Positions 10,671 through 22,420 of a DNA stretch of 64,000 nt are shown here, piece by piece. This stretch comes from Symsagittifera roscoffensis (taxonomy: Eukaryota > Xenacoelomorpha > Acoela > Convolutidae): positions 2,604,001-2,668,000 of the forward strand of contig NC_087067.1 of NCBI RefSeq assembly GCF_963678635.1, read 5' to 3'. Under the pieces are notes generated by a model. The model was not told the DNA's origin, did not search any database, and saw only the letters and a list, made by a program, of their open reading frames with translations. A program made the translations under genes and the position numbers. Each line of letters begins with the position of its first letter. The stretch's first letter is position 1.

Positions 10671-12880
10671 CACTTTCTAAAACGCAAAATTCAGAAATTC
10701 TTGTCGAATACGATCAAGTTTTTGACTTGAATACAGTTGGCGAGCTGTGCGATTGTGGATAGAATTGTGGGCGAGTGAATGTTTAAAACTATAAAGAAGC
10801 GTCTTTGAAAAGGTTAGTACTGCTTTAATTTTATAGGCATTTTTAATTTAATTTACTTTTGAAATTATTAATTTTACTGCTTTATTTGGGGGGTTGAAAT
10901 TATCAGTTTATTTTTCATTGTAAGAATAAATACTGCATATGGGAAAAGAATTTATATTATAATTTATTGCTGTTTTGGGGGAACATTTTACTGTTTCATT
11001 TATTGAAATTGGTTAATAGAAATTTATACTTGAAAAAAGTTTTCTTTTTTGTAGATGATTGATGATCGTGCCTGTGAAGACTATAGAAAAAAAAGAAAAC
11101 ATTTATAAATAACGGTTAGTTTTTGTTCGAATTTATTAGGATAATTTATTTAATTCATTTTACCTATTCGTCTGTGAGAAATCCGTCGTGAAAAACGTCG
11201 TGAATGATTTCTGATGATGTTGGTAATTTAGCTATCAAACGAATGATGCATTTAGTTTGAAGAAGTGGCCAAAACAATTCGAGTGCTTTAATGATGTTGC
11301 GCTCTTCAATGCTAGGTGAGAGTTCATTAGGTGTTCTTTTAATGAGGTTATAAAGTTTATGATTATATCTGGTGTTATGGATGAATTCTAGGATCGGGAT
11401 TTCAACGGGCTATAGGAATTCGTGTGGGACGATTAGTGGGCGGGATTCGTCTACGTTGAAGATTTTAGTTAAGGGACAGAATATATACATCTGGCTGATG
11501 GGATCATAATTGCGGATAATGCCTTGTAGGTTAGTGTCTTTAACACAATAAGTGAAGTTAGGAAAGAATGGTGAGGTCTTTAACAAGTTCTGTTAAAGAC
11601 AATTCTTGAAAAATTTTTCTTATTGTATAGTCTAGTTTCATGTCTAGGTGTATGTCATAACGAATTGCGCCACAATGAGTGTTGTTCATTAGTGATAGAT
11701 CTTGTAAATGTGTACTGTCTTTGTCTTGTGGTTTTCTTTTCCACCAATGTTTCCTGTGTTCTTAGGAGGTTTACTGGGATGTATGAGTTTTCGTCACTGG
11801 TTGAATAATGTGTTGCATGTGGATGTATGATTAATCTTCCTGTATTCAAGTCAAAAACTTGATCGTATTCGACAAGAATTTCTAAATTTTGCGTTTTAGA
11901 AAGTGGTTTGTTGTATTCACATGCAAGTTCTGTTTCTGGGTAAACTTGGAAACGTGTCAATTTATTTTCTATATTATGAATGTTTCTAAATTTATAATTA
12001 CTTTGTCTGATTTTATCAGGATTCACGTCTTCATAAGGGATTGATTCAAAAGAGTAATTTTGGTGAAATTTGATCATTTTAGCGTGTGTTTTTGCTACTT
12101 GAAATGTGGTACATGTGTCTTCAGGAAACCAAACAATTTTTGCTTGTGTTCGTGTAGTGGGATCGCAGCATCCTTGGTCATTTTTGCAAAGGAAATTGAT
12201 TCCTTGATAAATTATGTTGTCATCGTTTAAATCTCGTGTTAATTGTACTTTTTCAAGTTGTATTTTCCAATCAAAAAACAATATTTCTTGGTATCCTTTA
12301 TTTTTAGTGTCTGCTTTGCAATTTGAGGGATTGTTTGTTCCGATGTGTGGTATCCAATTTTTATCATGGAGATCGTAAATTAATCTTCCATGAGCTCAGT
12401 GGCGTGGAAATTTGTCGTCTAGTTTCATATGACCTTGGTATCTTTCAAGTACGGCTTGATGTGCAGAGTCTGGAAAAACTTGAAAGTTTACCAATTTTCT
12501 CTTTGTGCCTTTGTTTGATGTAATTTTTAATCGTTTAAGTTCATTTTAACAATCGTCAGGGCTGAGATGTAAAAGTCATTCGATATTACTTTGGTAGAAA
12601 AATTCATGATCTAGTCTATTTTTATTTCCGTTTGATACTTGGGAACAATGTACTTTCTTTTCGGAAAATGTCGCTGTGAATTTGTATCTTGTTAGTGTTG
12701 TAGCTCGTGCTTTTGAGTAAAGTGTAGCTATTATGTTTGTTGTTTCTATTGATTGTGGTTCGGATTCGCATTGAGTGACTTGATTTACTGCATATTTATG
12801 TAATGTTTTTCGTTCATTTTCCTCACAGTCATAGTATTTGACTAGTAAATCCTGGAGTCCTGTTCGGGGGAGGGGTTTTT
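10671..12880 (-). pseudogene. Envelope-glycoprotein-like ORF remnant of a retroelement or endogenous virus
   Basis: The minus-strand ORF 12281-11655 (208 codons) is a cysteine-containing, soluble-looking sequence. Upstream on the same strand, to about 12880, the reading continues with in-frame stops, giving a single decayed gene. The composition and Cys-rich blocks remind me of the envelope-like third ORF seen in some invertebrate LTR retroelements and endogenous viral elements; this is recognition from memory and needs a profile search. No transmembrane anchor or fusion peptide is evident in what survives. A 63-base piece of the same ORF (11848-11910) occurs inverted at 10671-10733, so the locus is rearranged. 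No adjacent gag or pol is seen. Confidence 0.4.
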
Positions 12881-12899
12881 ATGATCGGGTTTTGAGAAA

Positions 12900-14190
12900 T
12901 TAACAAAGGAAAGGGTCTGAAAAATTAGTATCTTTAAAAGCTACGTGTGTATGATAGTCCTGAGTATGGATTATAAAAAGTTATATATCCAATTGTCTTT
13001 TTTGTGTATCTATATAAAAATAGCTTTTGTGAAAAGAGAAAAGAAATTTTTCATTTCACTCTTCTGCGACGCTTGCAAACTTCATCACCTTCTGCCAAAA
13101 TTCAGTTTTTCTTCAAACACCTTTCTACCAATTTTCAGAAAAAAGACATCCAGAGAAAATCTGTGAGGGAACATTTGATCGAATTTGTTGACCTTATTTT
13201 TGACTTCATTTCATTTTCTCAAAAAGTCTGTAGGGGGAATATTTTGTCGATTTTGTTGATTTTTTTTATTTTTAGATTTTTCTCGAAATTTAACCTCCAC
13301 AACCTGAGGTTGTGAGTTGAATGTAGATAACTGGTAAGGGGAAGCTCCCCGAAATTAGCTGCCACTCACAAAATTCTTTACACAAAAAATTGTCGTCCCC
13401 TGAGAAGTTAATTTTTTTTTGATTTTTTGGGTCTTTTTTTTCTAAATTTGTTTGAGTTTTATCGAAGAACATCCTTCCATAACTGGAATTTTTTTTGCGT
13501 TCAATCCAAATACGGTTTGTTGGAAGCTCCTTAGCGTCTGCTATGCGACTACGCTCAATTTTTTGACACAAAAGTTATGACCTTGGGAAAAGTCAAAATT
13601 TTGAATTCTTGACCGTTTTTTAAAGCTTTTTGAATTCTCTCAATAACTACCCTACCAAACCTGGGTTTTTGGTTGAATTGAAATTACAGTTTAAGCGATT
13701 TTCTTCTGCATAAAAGCTAAGCCCAACGTTTTCTAATAAAAAGCTACGACTCTTGGAAATGTCAACTATTTTTTGTTGACCGTTGTTTGGTTTCCCAGTG
13801 TCGAGAAAAACCGGTTTGAATTTTTGTTTTTTCGTCTTAATTCGAGCGAATAAAGCAAGCTAGCAGGTTCTTAAAAGCTTCTTAATTCCAGGGCTTAGAA
13901 GCCTACAATCACTTAATTTGGGTGAAAACGTAGTTTTACTCGAATAAAATTAGCTTTTTGAGAACTTTAGCGGTTTCAAAAATTCAAAAAACTACAAAAA
14001 AAAAAATTGAAAGTTTTTTCGAGAAGTTTGTTTTGTTTGTCTTTAGTCATGGTTTTGCGAAAATTGTTTTTCCTTTTGCTTACTCAAAATGAACGTGGAA
14101 AACTAATATGAATGTCGAATATGCCCAAGCTCTAGATTTTCTTTCAGATCCTTTTATCACCACGATGAAAAAATGACACTTATTTGATCA
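12900..14190. other. Intron DNA, no gene seen
   Basis: Low-complexity AT-rich DNA in receptor intron 1. ORFs at 12945-13571 overlap on both strands without recognisable content. Confidence 0.5.
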
Positions 14191-14192
14191 AG

Positions 14193-14459
14193 AAGTTTTT
14201 TGCTGTATGTTGAACAAAACTTTCACATATCAATGATCAAGCTCAGTAAATGCAAAATGCTTTTGAATCCATAAAAATAGATGGCGGGCTCAGATTTCTC
14301 AAAGTCTAATCGAGAACAAAGAACAATCATTTCTCGTATCAAGTTTTTTGCTGTATGTTGAACAAAACTTTCACATATCAATGATCTAGCTCAGTAAATG
14401 CAAAATGCTTTTGAATCCATAAAAATAGATGGCGGGCTCAGATTTCTCCAAGTCTAATC
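14193..14459. repeat. Direct repeat, two units of about 119 bp
   Basis: 14193-14311 and 14341-14459 match almost base for base (start AAGTTTTTTGCTGTATGTTG), separated by 29 bases. Only a few substitutions are visible, so the duplication is fairly recent. It lies 470 bp downstream of the peptide gene stop, on its 3' side. Confidence 0.9.
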
Positions 14460-14925
14460 TAAGTATTTCAAAACTGTGCTGTAATAATACTGAAGCAACA
14501 ATGATTTTTGAGACTTTAATCTGGGATGGTTTTCAATTAATACAAGAACTCTCCAACTCAGCATTTTCAATGTGGTGCTGAAAAAGATCTTCGATTTTCT
14601 GGAAAACAGAAATTCGAAAAAAAAAATAGATTTTCTCAAAGTAAATGACAAAATTTGTTTTCTCGTACAATCAATTGTCCAGCAAAAAGCTTCAGAAACT
14701 TAATTTGATTTAAAATATCGGGAAATCATTGTTAATTTATTACATTCAAAATAAAGACCTTGATCTAAAAAAGGATGTTATAACAAAGTGTAAGAAGTAT
14801 TTCAATCAGCTTAGTTGTTGTGCGATTAATAAAAAATAAATCTTTCATTGTTTTTTTTTTCGATTTGGTGTTACGATGTCAAAAATAGTTAAGTTCCCAA
14901 CTATGAGGTGTTCGTTTTCTTCAAT

Positions 14926-15079
14926 TTAGTGTGGGAGCATTCTTTCATAGGGGTTGAATTGTCTCCAGGAACGCAAGTTTATGCCAGCTGATGCCCTTTT
15001 TCCAAGGACGCATGGAAATCCGGGAGGATTCATATCGCAGCCAATTTCTCGCTTCTCTGGGGTGTCATTCGCAAGGCAT
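14926..15079 (-). CDS. Secreted peptide precursor, exon 2
   Basis: The acceptor TTTATATTTCAG (minus strand) precedes 15079. One base completes the split codon (Glu41), then 50 residues follow to a TAA at 14926. Order: Cys42, an N-glycosylation site N45-D-T, a dibasic E-K-R at 49-51, the segment E52 to L66 with a C55-x8-C64 loop around NPPGFP, then G67-K68-R69, the classical amidation plus cleavage signal, and a 22-residue basic tail ending in histidine. Prohormone convertase cleavage would release a 15-residue C-terminally amidated cyclic peptide. Both exons are on the opposite strand to the surrounding receptor gene. I do not know this second peptide by name. Confidence 0.75.
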
Positions 15080-17814
15080 CTGAAATATAAACAGGTCATC
15101 AAGAAAAAACAAATTTGTGGCAACTAAAATCTACCGAGAGTCATTTCTCGTAAAGTTACTTTTCATTAAAACGTTTAGTGTATAAGTTATGGTTAAAATG
15201 AAGGGCGGTTTAAGAGGAAGCGAGCGAGAGTGTTTCTTAGGTCAAAAAGTTTTATGGGGCAATTTGTTCGGTCGATTGAGCTTAAAACTGGTCTATTGAT
15301 TTAGTTCGAACTTCAGCCCAAAACAGACCGGCAATTGCTGTTATTTTTTCATCAAGTGACTCTCTATTTAAAGCTCAATTTTGAATTCAAGCAAACGAAC
15401 AACTATTGGAGTGTAATTTTCTGTTCAAAATTTAATTATCAATTTGTAAACCAAAAAAAACTCAGTAACACTGAAAGCAGTTTTTGTCTCATTAACTTTT
15501 GCTTAAAATCAACCAAATTTGAGCAAAGCGAGTTTGATTTTTCCATTTTCTTTTTTTTCTCTGATTGTTTTGAAGCAGCAAGTAAAAACTTTTCAGCATG
15601 AAACGCAGTGAAAATTTGATAAACTTCAAAAAAAATGTGAGCAAAGCAATTCAATGTAATACTAGAAATCATCGAAATTTGACGAATGTTTACTGAATAT
15701 TGCAAAAAGAAACACGCCAAGAACTTAAATATCAGTGAAATGATTCCGGGTTTATTGTGACGTTTAGCCTGTTTAAGTTTGAGAGTTAGAGAAATTGAGG
15801 ATTTATAATGGGATTTTGTTGACTTTATCTATAATAGTGAATATTCCGAGTGCTCTGGTCTTGGCGCGAATAACTGGTCTTGAAAAGTTTTTGGTTGTTT
15901 GAGCTATTTATCATTGATTTTTTCAGAAACTATTTTCAGGTCAGAGATTACCATGAAAACAAAACTTCAGATCTGAAACTAAACCCTGAATCATCCAAGC
16001 ATTATTTTAACATTTCACAACCCATGTCAAGTCTGAAGTTTAGATCAGAAAAAAAAATCATTTCAGATCTCATTCAGAACAATTATTGGGTACGGGCAAA
16101 GAAATAATGACCAATTTAAAAATTTTAGGCTAGTGTTAGTCGAGTATGTAAATAAAAAGACTTATTGGTTTGCCTCATTTCATTGTAGAACAATATTGAG
16201 GGACAATAAAAGGCTCTTTACACTTTCAGCATCAAAAAATAAAACAAGCAAGTTTGTTATAGTCAGATTGCAGCGACTGTAAAATACGATTTGCGACCCT
16301 TCGGAGATCAAGGTGTTTGAGCCCCCTAGTGTAACATTTTTTGAAATTTGTTCTGGCCCACATCCAAGTTTAGGCGTAAATAATTGATTATTACGGACTA
16401 TTATGATGATTTTTTGACAATTATAATTGATTATAATTACCAAAATTAGGTGTTTAAAGGATTTATAATTGATTATAATCGTGATAATTTCCAAGAGATT
16501 ATAATCTCTTATAATCGATTATAATTGATTATAGTTCTTACAAAAAACCCTTAGAATCAATTATAATCGATTATAATCTCTTAATTTGCCAAAATTTTGC
16601 CGATTCAAAACTTTATTCGAATTATATCTTATGGGTTAATATTTGTGTGTCAATAAAAAAATCTCTAATAGAGAGATCTCTTGAACATTTTGGTTCATCT
16701 GAACACAAAGTTTTACCTCGAAACAAAAGTTTCATAGAGATCCTTTCATATTAGTGGAAAGATTCCCCCGGTATATGAAAAATAAATCTTCCGAATACAT
16801 CATTAAACTAAATCAATTTGCTGATGTTTTGGTGGTTAAAAAGCTTCAAAAATGCATCACAAAACAACTCTAATGGGGAAGAAATGGAAAAAAAAACCTT
16901 ATTAATTTGAATTGATTGGAAAACTTTGAAAACATTGTTCTCATTTTTCATAGAAACAAACGTCTACAAAAAGCATAAAATATAAGCAAATTAGATGCAA
17001 ATTCGAAGATAAAATGGACAAACAAAAAGGATTATAATCAATTATAATCGATTATAATGGACTTTTGTGCAAAACTAATGAATTAGAAATTTGAATAAAA
17101 ATAATGGATTAAAATCAATTATAATTGATTATAATTGTATAAAAAATGGACAAATAAATTTTCAATTATAATTGATTATAATGGATTATAATTAATTATA
17201 ACTTGATTTTAAAAAGAGAGATTATAATCGATTATGAATCGATTAAAATCGAGTGTTTCTCAATTTTAGTAAGACTGGTACTAAAATTGTAATATAATCG
17301 ATTATTAACGCTTGAAATTGGATGCGGGGGATAAAAGAAACAACCCGAGCACATAAAATACCTACTTTCTTCAAAATTTGGAACAAAATTAATCGATCTC
17401 TAATGAATTTTTTGGAACTGATTCTATCGCTTTGTTAAGTAGTAGCCGTGAAATCCCTTTTAAGTGATTTTTATTGATTATTTTTCACTTTCATAGACAC
17501 TGACAAAAAACTCAAAGAAAATCAATTTTTTCCCGGAAACTCTAGTGCGGTCAAAATCAACTGAAAGATATGGATGCTCTTTTAGCTCAAAACGAAAAAA
17601 AATTCATCTGTGATTATTTTTCTTAAAATTGAGATGTTTGAACACGATAAGTGAGCCGTTTTAGGATATTTTTCAAGTTTCAAGTTATAAGTTTTTTTCT
17701 CATTTTGGAGCAACATACAAGAAGACTAGGTTGAATAAATGCTTTAGGAGTTCCCGTACCAGAAGTCTTAATTTACTTGTCAGCGATTTTATTCAAATAG
17801 TTTAGACAACTTAC
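15080..17814 (-). other. Intron of the peptide gene
   Basis: A 2.7-kb intron with donor GA|GTAAGT at 17814 and acceptor CAG at 15080-15082 (minus strand). It holds the TA-palindrome array at 16370-17310 and otherwise AT-rich DNA without recognisable genes. The ORFs at 15335-16107 look like chance. Confidence 0.7.
16370..17310. repeat. Clustered TA-rich palindromes (ATTATAATCGATTATAAT)
   Basis: Dozens of copies of ATTATAATC and its complement GATTATAAT, often back to back as ATTATAATCGATTATAAT or with CAATTATAATTG spacing, are spread over nearly 1 kb without strict period. The same motif clusters occur at 42030-42200, 46835-46935 and 48285-48350. The TAAT cores would suit homeodomain binding, but simple expansion of a palindrome is equally possible. 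Confidence 0.8.
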
Positions 17815-17936
17815 TCAAAGATGTTTCCCGATGGGCAGAGTTCCGAAAACAACATTTGGCGACAGTCGATTCGGTCCTCCATTATCAGAAGTCCCAGAAA
17901 AACAGCAAATATGGACATTTTGATACAAGTATTCAT
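17815..17936 (-). CDS. Secreted peptide precursor (elevenin-like), exon 1
   Basis: An ATG at 17936 gives 40 codons plus two bases, then donor GTAAGT. Residues 1-19 form a signal peptide (hydrophobic core MSIFAVFLGLLIM). Mature sequence begins about E20 with DRIDCRQMLFSELC, a C25-x8-C34 loop. Elevenins from annelids, molluscs and arthropods start right after the signal peptide with an I-D-C-R, aromatic, F, then Cys pattern at the same x8 spacing, so the match in position and spacing is notable. The usual P-x-C-R-G is not kept (E-L-C-P-S-G), and there is no dibasic site until residue 50. The full precursor is 91 residues. Elevenin identity is about even odds; a secreted peptide precursor is much surer. 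Confidence 0.75.
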
Positions 17937-18516
17937 TTTTTTCACAATTTTTTTTTTCAAGTTTTGACCGAGCGACTGTCTTTGATGTTAAGAGCAGAGA
18001 AATAAAAAGAAAACTTGTATCGATTAATAATTAGCGTCTGATCTATTTTAATTGTTAGCGCAGCTGTAAAGATAACTCAACTAGAAACAGATTCAAAGCT
18101 TATTCGGAGATAAATTCATTCCCAAAATAGGAAAAATTGGCAATTAAGCAGATCAAATTACCGGTCTAGAGTCTAATTCATAGTTGTTTTCAGGTGGAGG
18201 GTATTTTCAGAATCTCTCTCAGAGAACTAATCACGATCGAATTAATCCTAAACGATACTTCACGTAACCAAAAACAATTTCCGGAGTTCCGGTCATATAG
18301 TAATTTGACTACCGATGAAAACTATCTTGGCTGTGAGTTTTGACTCGAGTCTCAGGTTTTCTGTTACAGTTTTCGCTTCCGCCATTAGGCTAATGTCTTT
18401 ACCTTTTAAGGTGATTTTTTTTCAAAAAAAACTAGTAACTGGTAATGACATCTTTTTTGAAAAACATGCTGAAACTTTGATAGAAACCTGACAATGTATT
18501 AAGAAAAAAAATAATT
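17937..18516. other. 5' flank of the peptide gene
   Basis: AT-rich DNA upstream of the minus-strand peptide gene and still within receptor intron 1. It should contain the promoter of the peptide gene; I cannot identify a specific element. Confidence 0.4.
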
Positions 18517-18524
18517 CAAGCAAG

Positions 18525-18922
18525 CAGTAGCGGATTTAGGGGGAAGGGGGTGAGGCGGACGCCCCCCACACCACCCTCAGGGATTCGACCCCCTGCCGAC
18601 CCAAAGGGTTCCGCCTTTGTAATTTTGAGACATCCATTTTTGGATGACTGACCTTAAAATTTTTCTTAAGGCGCCTTTGGCGCCTATTTATAAAATTTTT
18701 GAGGGGGGAGCGCGCGCCGAAAAATTGCAATTTTTTGGTCAAAGTTTTCCAGAAAGTGCCTAAAAACGCTTTTTTGGCCTTTTTTAAAAAAAATTTGCCT
18801 GCGGCGCAGAAAACTTGGTCAATTTACGGTTTTCATTGTGGTTTGGGAGAGCTCACAAAAATAATTTGGTCGACCTAAAAAAAAAGTCGACATAATTTCT
18901 TTGAAAATCCCTCCCCCTCGAG
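18525..18922. mobile_element. hAT-like MITE copy with 8-bp flanking repeat
   Basis: It begins CAGTAGCGGATTTAGG and contains the family landmarks (GGGATTCGACCCCCTGCCGA, GGCGCCTTTGGCGCC, GAGCGCGCGCCGAAAA, GTCGACC). It ends at CTCGAG, short of the usual terminus. CAAGCAAG flanks both sides (18517-18524 and 18923-18930). That flank is itself repetitive, so it is weaker evidence for a target duplication than the copy at 63183. Confidence 0.75.
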
Positions 18923-19217
18923 CAAGCAAGCACTGTATATAGTGCCGAATGCTAGCAAAACGGTGAAAATTGTTTGCTATTAGGAATCTTGCGTGAACTT
19001 GAAAATTATTTTTTTTTCAGGAACAATGCAGGAACAACTTTTCTCTTGACTATCTGGGTATTTATTTGACATGCAAACATCCAAAAAGTAACGAAATCTT
19101 AGTTTGACTGATTTTTGCTGAGTTTTGTTCCGACTTTCGAAGAAGCCCGCACTGGAGCTTCACGGATAAAAATCAATTAATTTTGAGCTTTATTGTCAGT
19201 GCCTATAAAAGTGAACT

Positions 19218-19405
19218 AGACTGCTCGTATCAGGGCAAAACCCTGAATTTTCCGACTACCTTGTAATGTCTATGAAAAAAGAAAAAAAAGAAAAAAAATG
19301 AAACTTTTTTATTTGAGATTTTTTGTGAAAATTATCCTCCCACACGCCATAAAGTACAATGTGATAAAATTTGCTCCTAGTAACAAATAAATCTAATATG
19401 GCAAA
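19218..19405. repeat. Dispersed repeat with conserved small hairpin, copy 2
   Basis: Matches 6136-6375 in order: GACTGCTCGTATCAGGG, CCCTGAA, an A-rich spacer, CACACGCCATA, GTAACAAATAAAT. The CAGGG/CCCTG stem is intact with a different loop. Confidence 0.6.
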
Positions 19406-19671
19406 TAAGCTTCCTTCAACCAATTTGGAACTATTTCTAATACGAATTAAACCTCCGCTGACGCGTTACTAGCGCGAAATACATCGCGCGTTAGTAGTCC
19501 CAAATTTGCCAAAGTGGCCATCTTATAACCCCCATCTTTAAACTTTACAAAAAACAAATCGCAGGTAAAATATCTTTCCGAATTTAAGAACACAATTTAA
19601 AAACATCTTTTAAATGATAGAAAAAAATTCCGTTAAAGTCAAATGTTGTCTGAAGAAAAAAACACCCAACC

Positions 19672-19967
19672 TGTCATGAGGCGGTATGTTCTTTCTGCAG
19701 CCACGCTACAGCCTTATACTTAATAACGCTAATCAAGGTCACTGATTGGCCTATACTGAATGCCACGCTGTGCGTGGTCACTCTGTTGTTTTCTTACATC
19801 GCTGTTAAATGTATATTTATTTCTTCTGTCTCTATTTCCTCGGTTAAAGTTCATACCGATAAAAATACAAAATTGATACTGAGTATCTAAACATTAACTC
19901 TTGTAACCAACTATTCAACTAATTTATCAATTTACACCTTACTAAACAACTAAGTTAGTTCTCGGCA
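19672..19967 (+). repeat. 5' LTR of the truncated Gypsy element
   Basis: Shares most of its length with 24083-24413, including AGCCTTATACTTA, ATGCCACGCTGTGCGTGGTC and AAAGTTCATACCGATAAAAA. Compared with the 3' copy it lacks about 20 bases near the start. GCCACGC...GCGTGGTC forms a small hairpin in both. Confidence 0.8.
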
Positions 19968-20019
19968 ACGTACGCGTGAAATTAACCAACTAACTTGGTT
20001 AAGGTATGACATTAATGAG

Positions 20020-20690
20020 GACAATTACTCCCCTAAGTTTTCGAAGATCGATGCGATTCAATCACTCAAGCCTCCTAAAACTTTAAAACAGCTACGGTCG
20101 TTTATGGGAACGTTTAATCACTTGCAAAGGTTAGGTTCATCCCCGATTTGCATACTCATACAGTATATTTTCGGCAATCACTAAAGGCCTGTAATAAACA
20201 GTCGTTTCTTTGGGGAGAGGAGCAAGATAACGCTTTCAAAAGCATAATCAATCTGATGGCCAAAATTCCTCTTTCACTATGATTCTTCTAAAAAGTCAAT
20301 GATAAAATGTGAAGCTAGTCATAAAGGGTTAGGGGCTTGCCTTGAACAGGCGATCGAACCGGGAGTTTGGGCTCCAACCGCTTTTGCTTCGCGTTTCCTT
20401 AATAATGCGGAGGCGAAGTATAGTACCAAAAACATGGAATTGTTAGCGATTGTTTGGGCTTTTGAAAACTTTCCTACATATTTGTTGGGAAAATGTTTTC
20501 AAGTGCTGACTGATCATAAAGCCATTATCTCGGCGTTAAATGAAAATTACAATAACTAATTGAATCAATCTCGTCTTTCTAGTTGGGCACATAGATTATT
20601 ACCCTTCGATTTTGAAGTTATTCATGTCCCTGGGGTCACTTTGGGTATTGTTGATTACTTAACTCGTTACCCTACATTTTCGGCTCCTAA
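20020..20690 (+). pseudogene. RT C-terminus and RNase H, broken
   Basis: Around 20030-20150 the reading LKQLRSFMGTFNHL is the conserved connection after the RT thumb. From 20299 RNase H continues (CEASHKGLGACLEQ, then ELLAIVWAFENF, then VLTDHKAIISAL), followed after a stop at 20557-20559 by the typical FEVIHVPG and VDYLTRYP end. An Asp expected near the start of RNase H is Glu here. Several stops separate the parts. Confidence 0.8.
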
Positions 20691-21799
20691 ACCCTCAAAC
20701 TGTGACGTACTTTTTGTTGTTAAGTCCATTGAGGCTTTCAATAAAGCCTTAGCTTTAATCATATCCTTTTGTTTATCCAAGTTAAGGTCTGGGTTTTGTC
20801 CTCCTTTGCAAGAGGGTGTTGATTTTACAACTCAGCATCGTTCTTTGCGATCTTCTCAGCGTTCTCCGGTAGCGGGCGACGGAAATACACTCAGCGATTG
20901 AACCAATCAAATCGTGTTACGCAAATAGGTCAATTAAATTTGTCATCGATAGAGGGCGTCGAATTGTGCTCGGAAAGTGTTTGCCAATCGAAAACCAGTA
21001 TGCTAATTAAAAATCTTAAACCAGATATTTTCACTCAAGATTATTGTCTTCGACCTGAATCTTCACAAAACAGTCACTCACTTATGCTATCTAAAATCAA
21101 TAACTATTTTTATTCTACTCTTTCAAATCTAAACTCTTTCATTATGAATCAACCGCCAGATACTGAAAACGGACTCACTGGAAACGACCCAAACTCTATC
21201 TAACGAACGTCTCTATCGACTTTCATACTATACTAAACTCAACGGCCGAACAAACCGATCTACTGACTTTTGTGGAAAACTTTCCATTGCACTCGCTGAA
21301 CCTCAGACGGCCAAGCCCGCGTCATCCGATACGGTCTCGACAATTGATTTCCAGAATCGACCAAATCCGCCAAGATAACAGAACCCGCGAACGAGCTGCC
21401 AAAACCCGTTTTGTCACTGCGAAGACTAACTCCCGTAAAGAAGGACACGCTCAGTTGTTGGAAGCCATGAAGCAGTGCCAGTTGTCTAAACCTGGGAAGC
21501 TGAACACAGCCGCAAACATAGGAGTTTTTGCGGTCAATGGAGGCAAGCCGATCCTTTCCAAATCTACGAAGGACATTGTGGGACTGCCAGGCCTCTTCGG
21601 TGCTGACTCACAGACGAGGACTGATTCCTGGGCGCCATGAAAAGCGCCATAGCCAATAAAGACGTCACTACTTTCAACAAGTTGGGGTCATAAATGGCCC
21701 AATTGTGGACCAAGGCAGCGGTGGTCAATGATTGTGTAATTGTGGATAACAAATTGGCAATCCCGAACCTCTGAGAAAAGCTGTCCTTGTCCGACTTCA

Positions 21800-22420
21800 T
21801 TGTTCTCACACGGGGCAAGAGGCCGTGATGTCTGCCTCTGATTACATTTGGTGGCCGTTTCTTAACCAACAGATTGTCGATACTTGTGAGAAGTGTCGCG
21901 AATGCACGCTGTATGGTAAGCATCTTAAAACCGCTAAGACTTTTCATACCGCACAATTTTTACCTAGTCTGTCTGGGCCAAATCAGGATTTACTGTTAGA
22001 TATCGCCGGTCCTATATTAGATGATAAGGGTTCTAAAATCTTTCTTTTAGTAGCCGTGGATCGTTTCTCTAAATTTCCTTCGGTTCTTATTACAAAAACT
22101 ACTGGGGCAAAGAAGGTTAATAAATTCCTCGCATCATACAAACACATTCATGGTATACCTCAATCTGTCAGAACCAATAACGGATCTGGGTTTAAAAAAG
22201 ACTTGGTACAACAATTTTGCTCTAGTAAAGGCATTAAACATAATCTTTCACCAGTTGGAGTCACAGAGGCAGTGGTTTGGTTGATCGTTCAATACAGACT
22301 TTAAAACGAAAATTGGATACCTCATAACTTGATCCTAATTTTGGTAATTTTAAGGAAACGATTCAACAAACAGTCGAAGATATTCGAAAAACTAATCTTT
22401 CAGTGCTGAAAAATTGCCTT
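21800..22420 (+). pseudogene. Integrase, frameshifted
   Basis: A zinc-binding region (HC near 21803, then CEKCREC) precedes a core with LLLDIAGPI and LLVAVDRFSKFPS. The second catalytic Asp position reads RTNNGSGF, Asn instead of Asp. Near 22265 the frame breaks and the third acidic position follows in another frame. It is inactive. C-terminal serine/proline-rich text continues in pieces (22551-22949, 23248-23460, 23506-23835). Confidence 0.8.

Noticed and set aside
15335-15720. Overlapping ORFs on both strands in the peptide-gene intron
   Set aside because: AT-rich Phe/Lys/Asn composition, no motifs, no supporting splice pattern.
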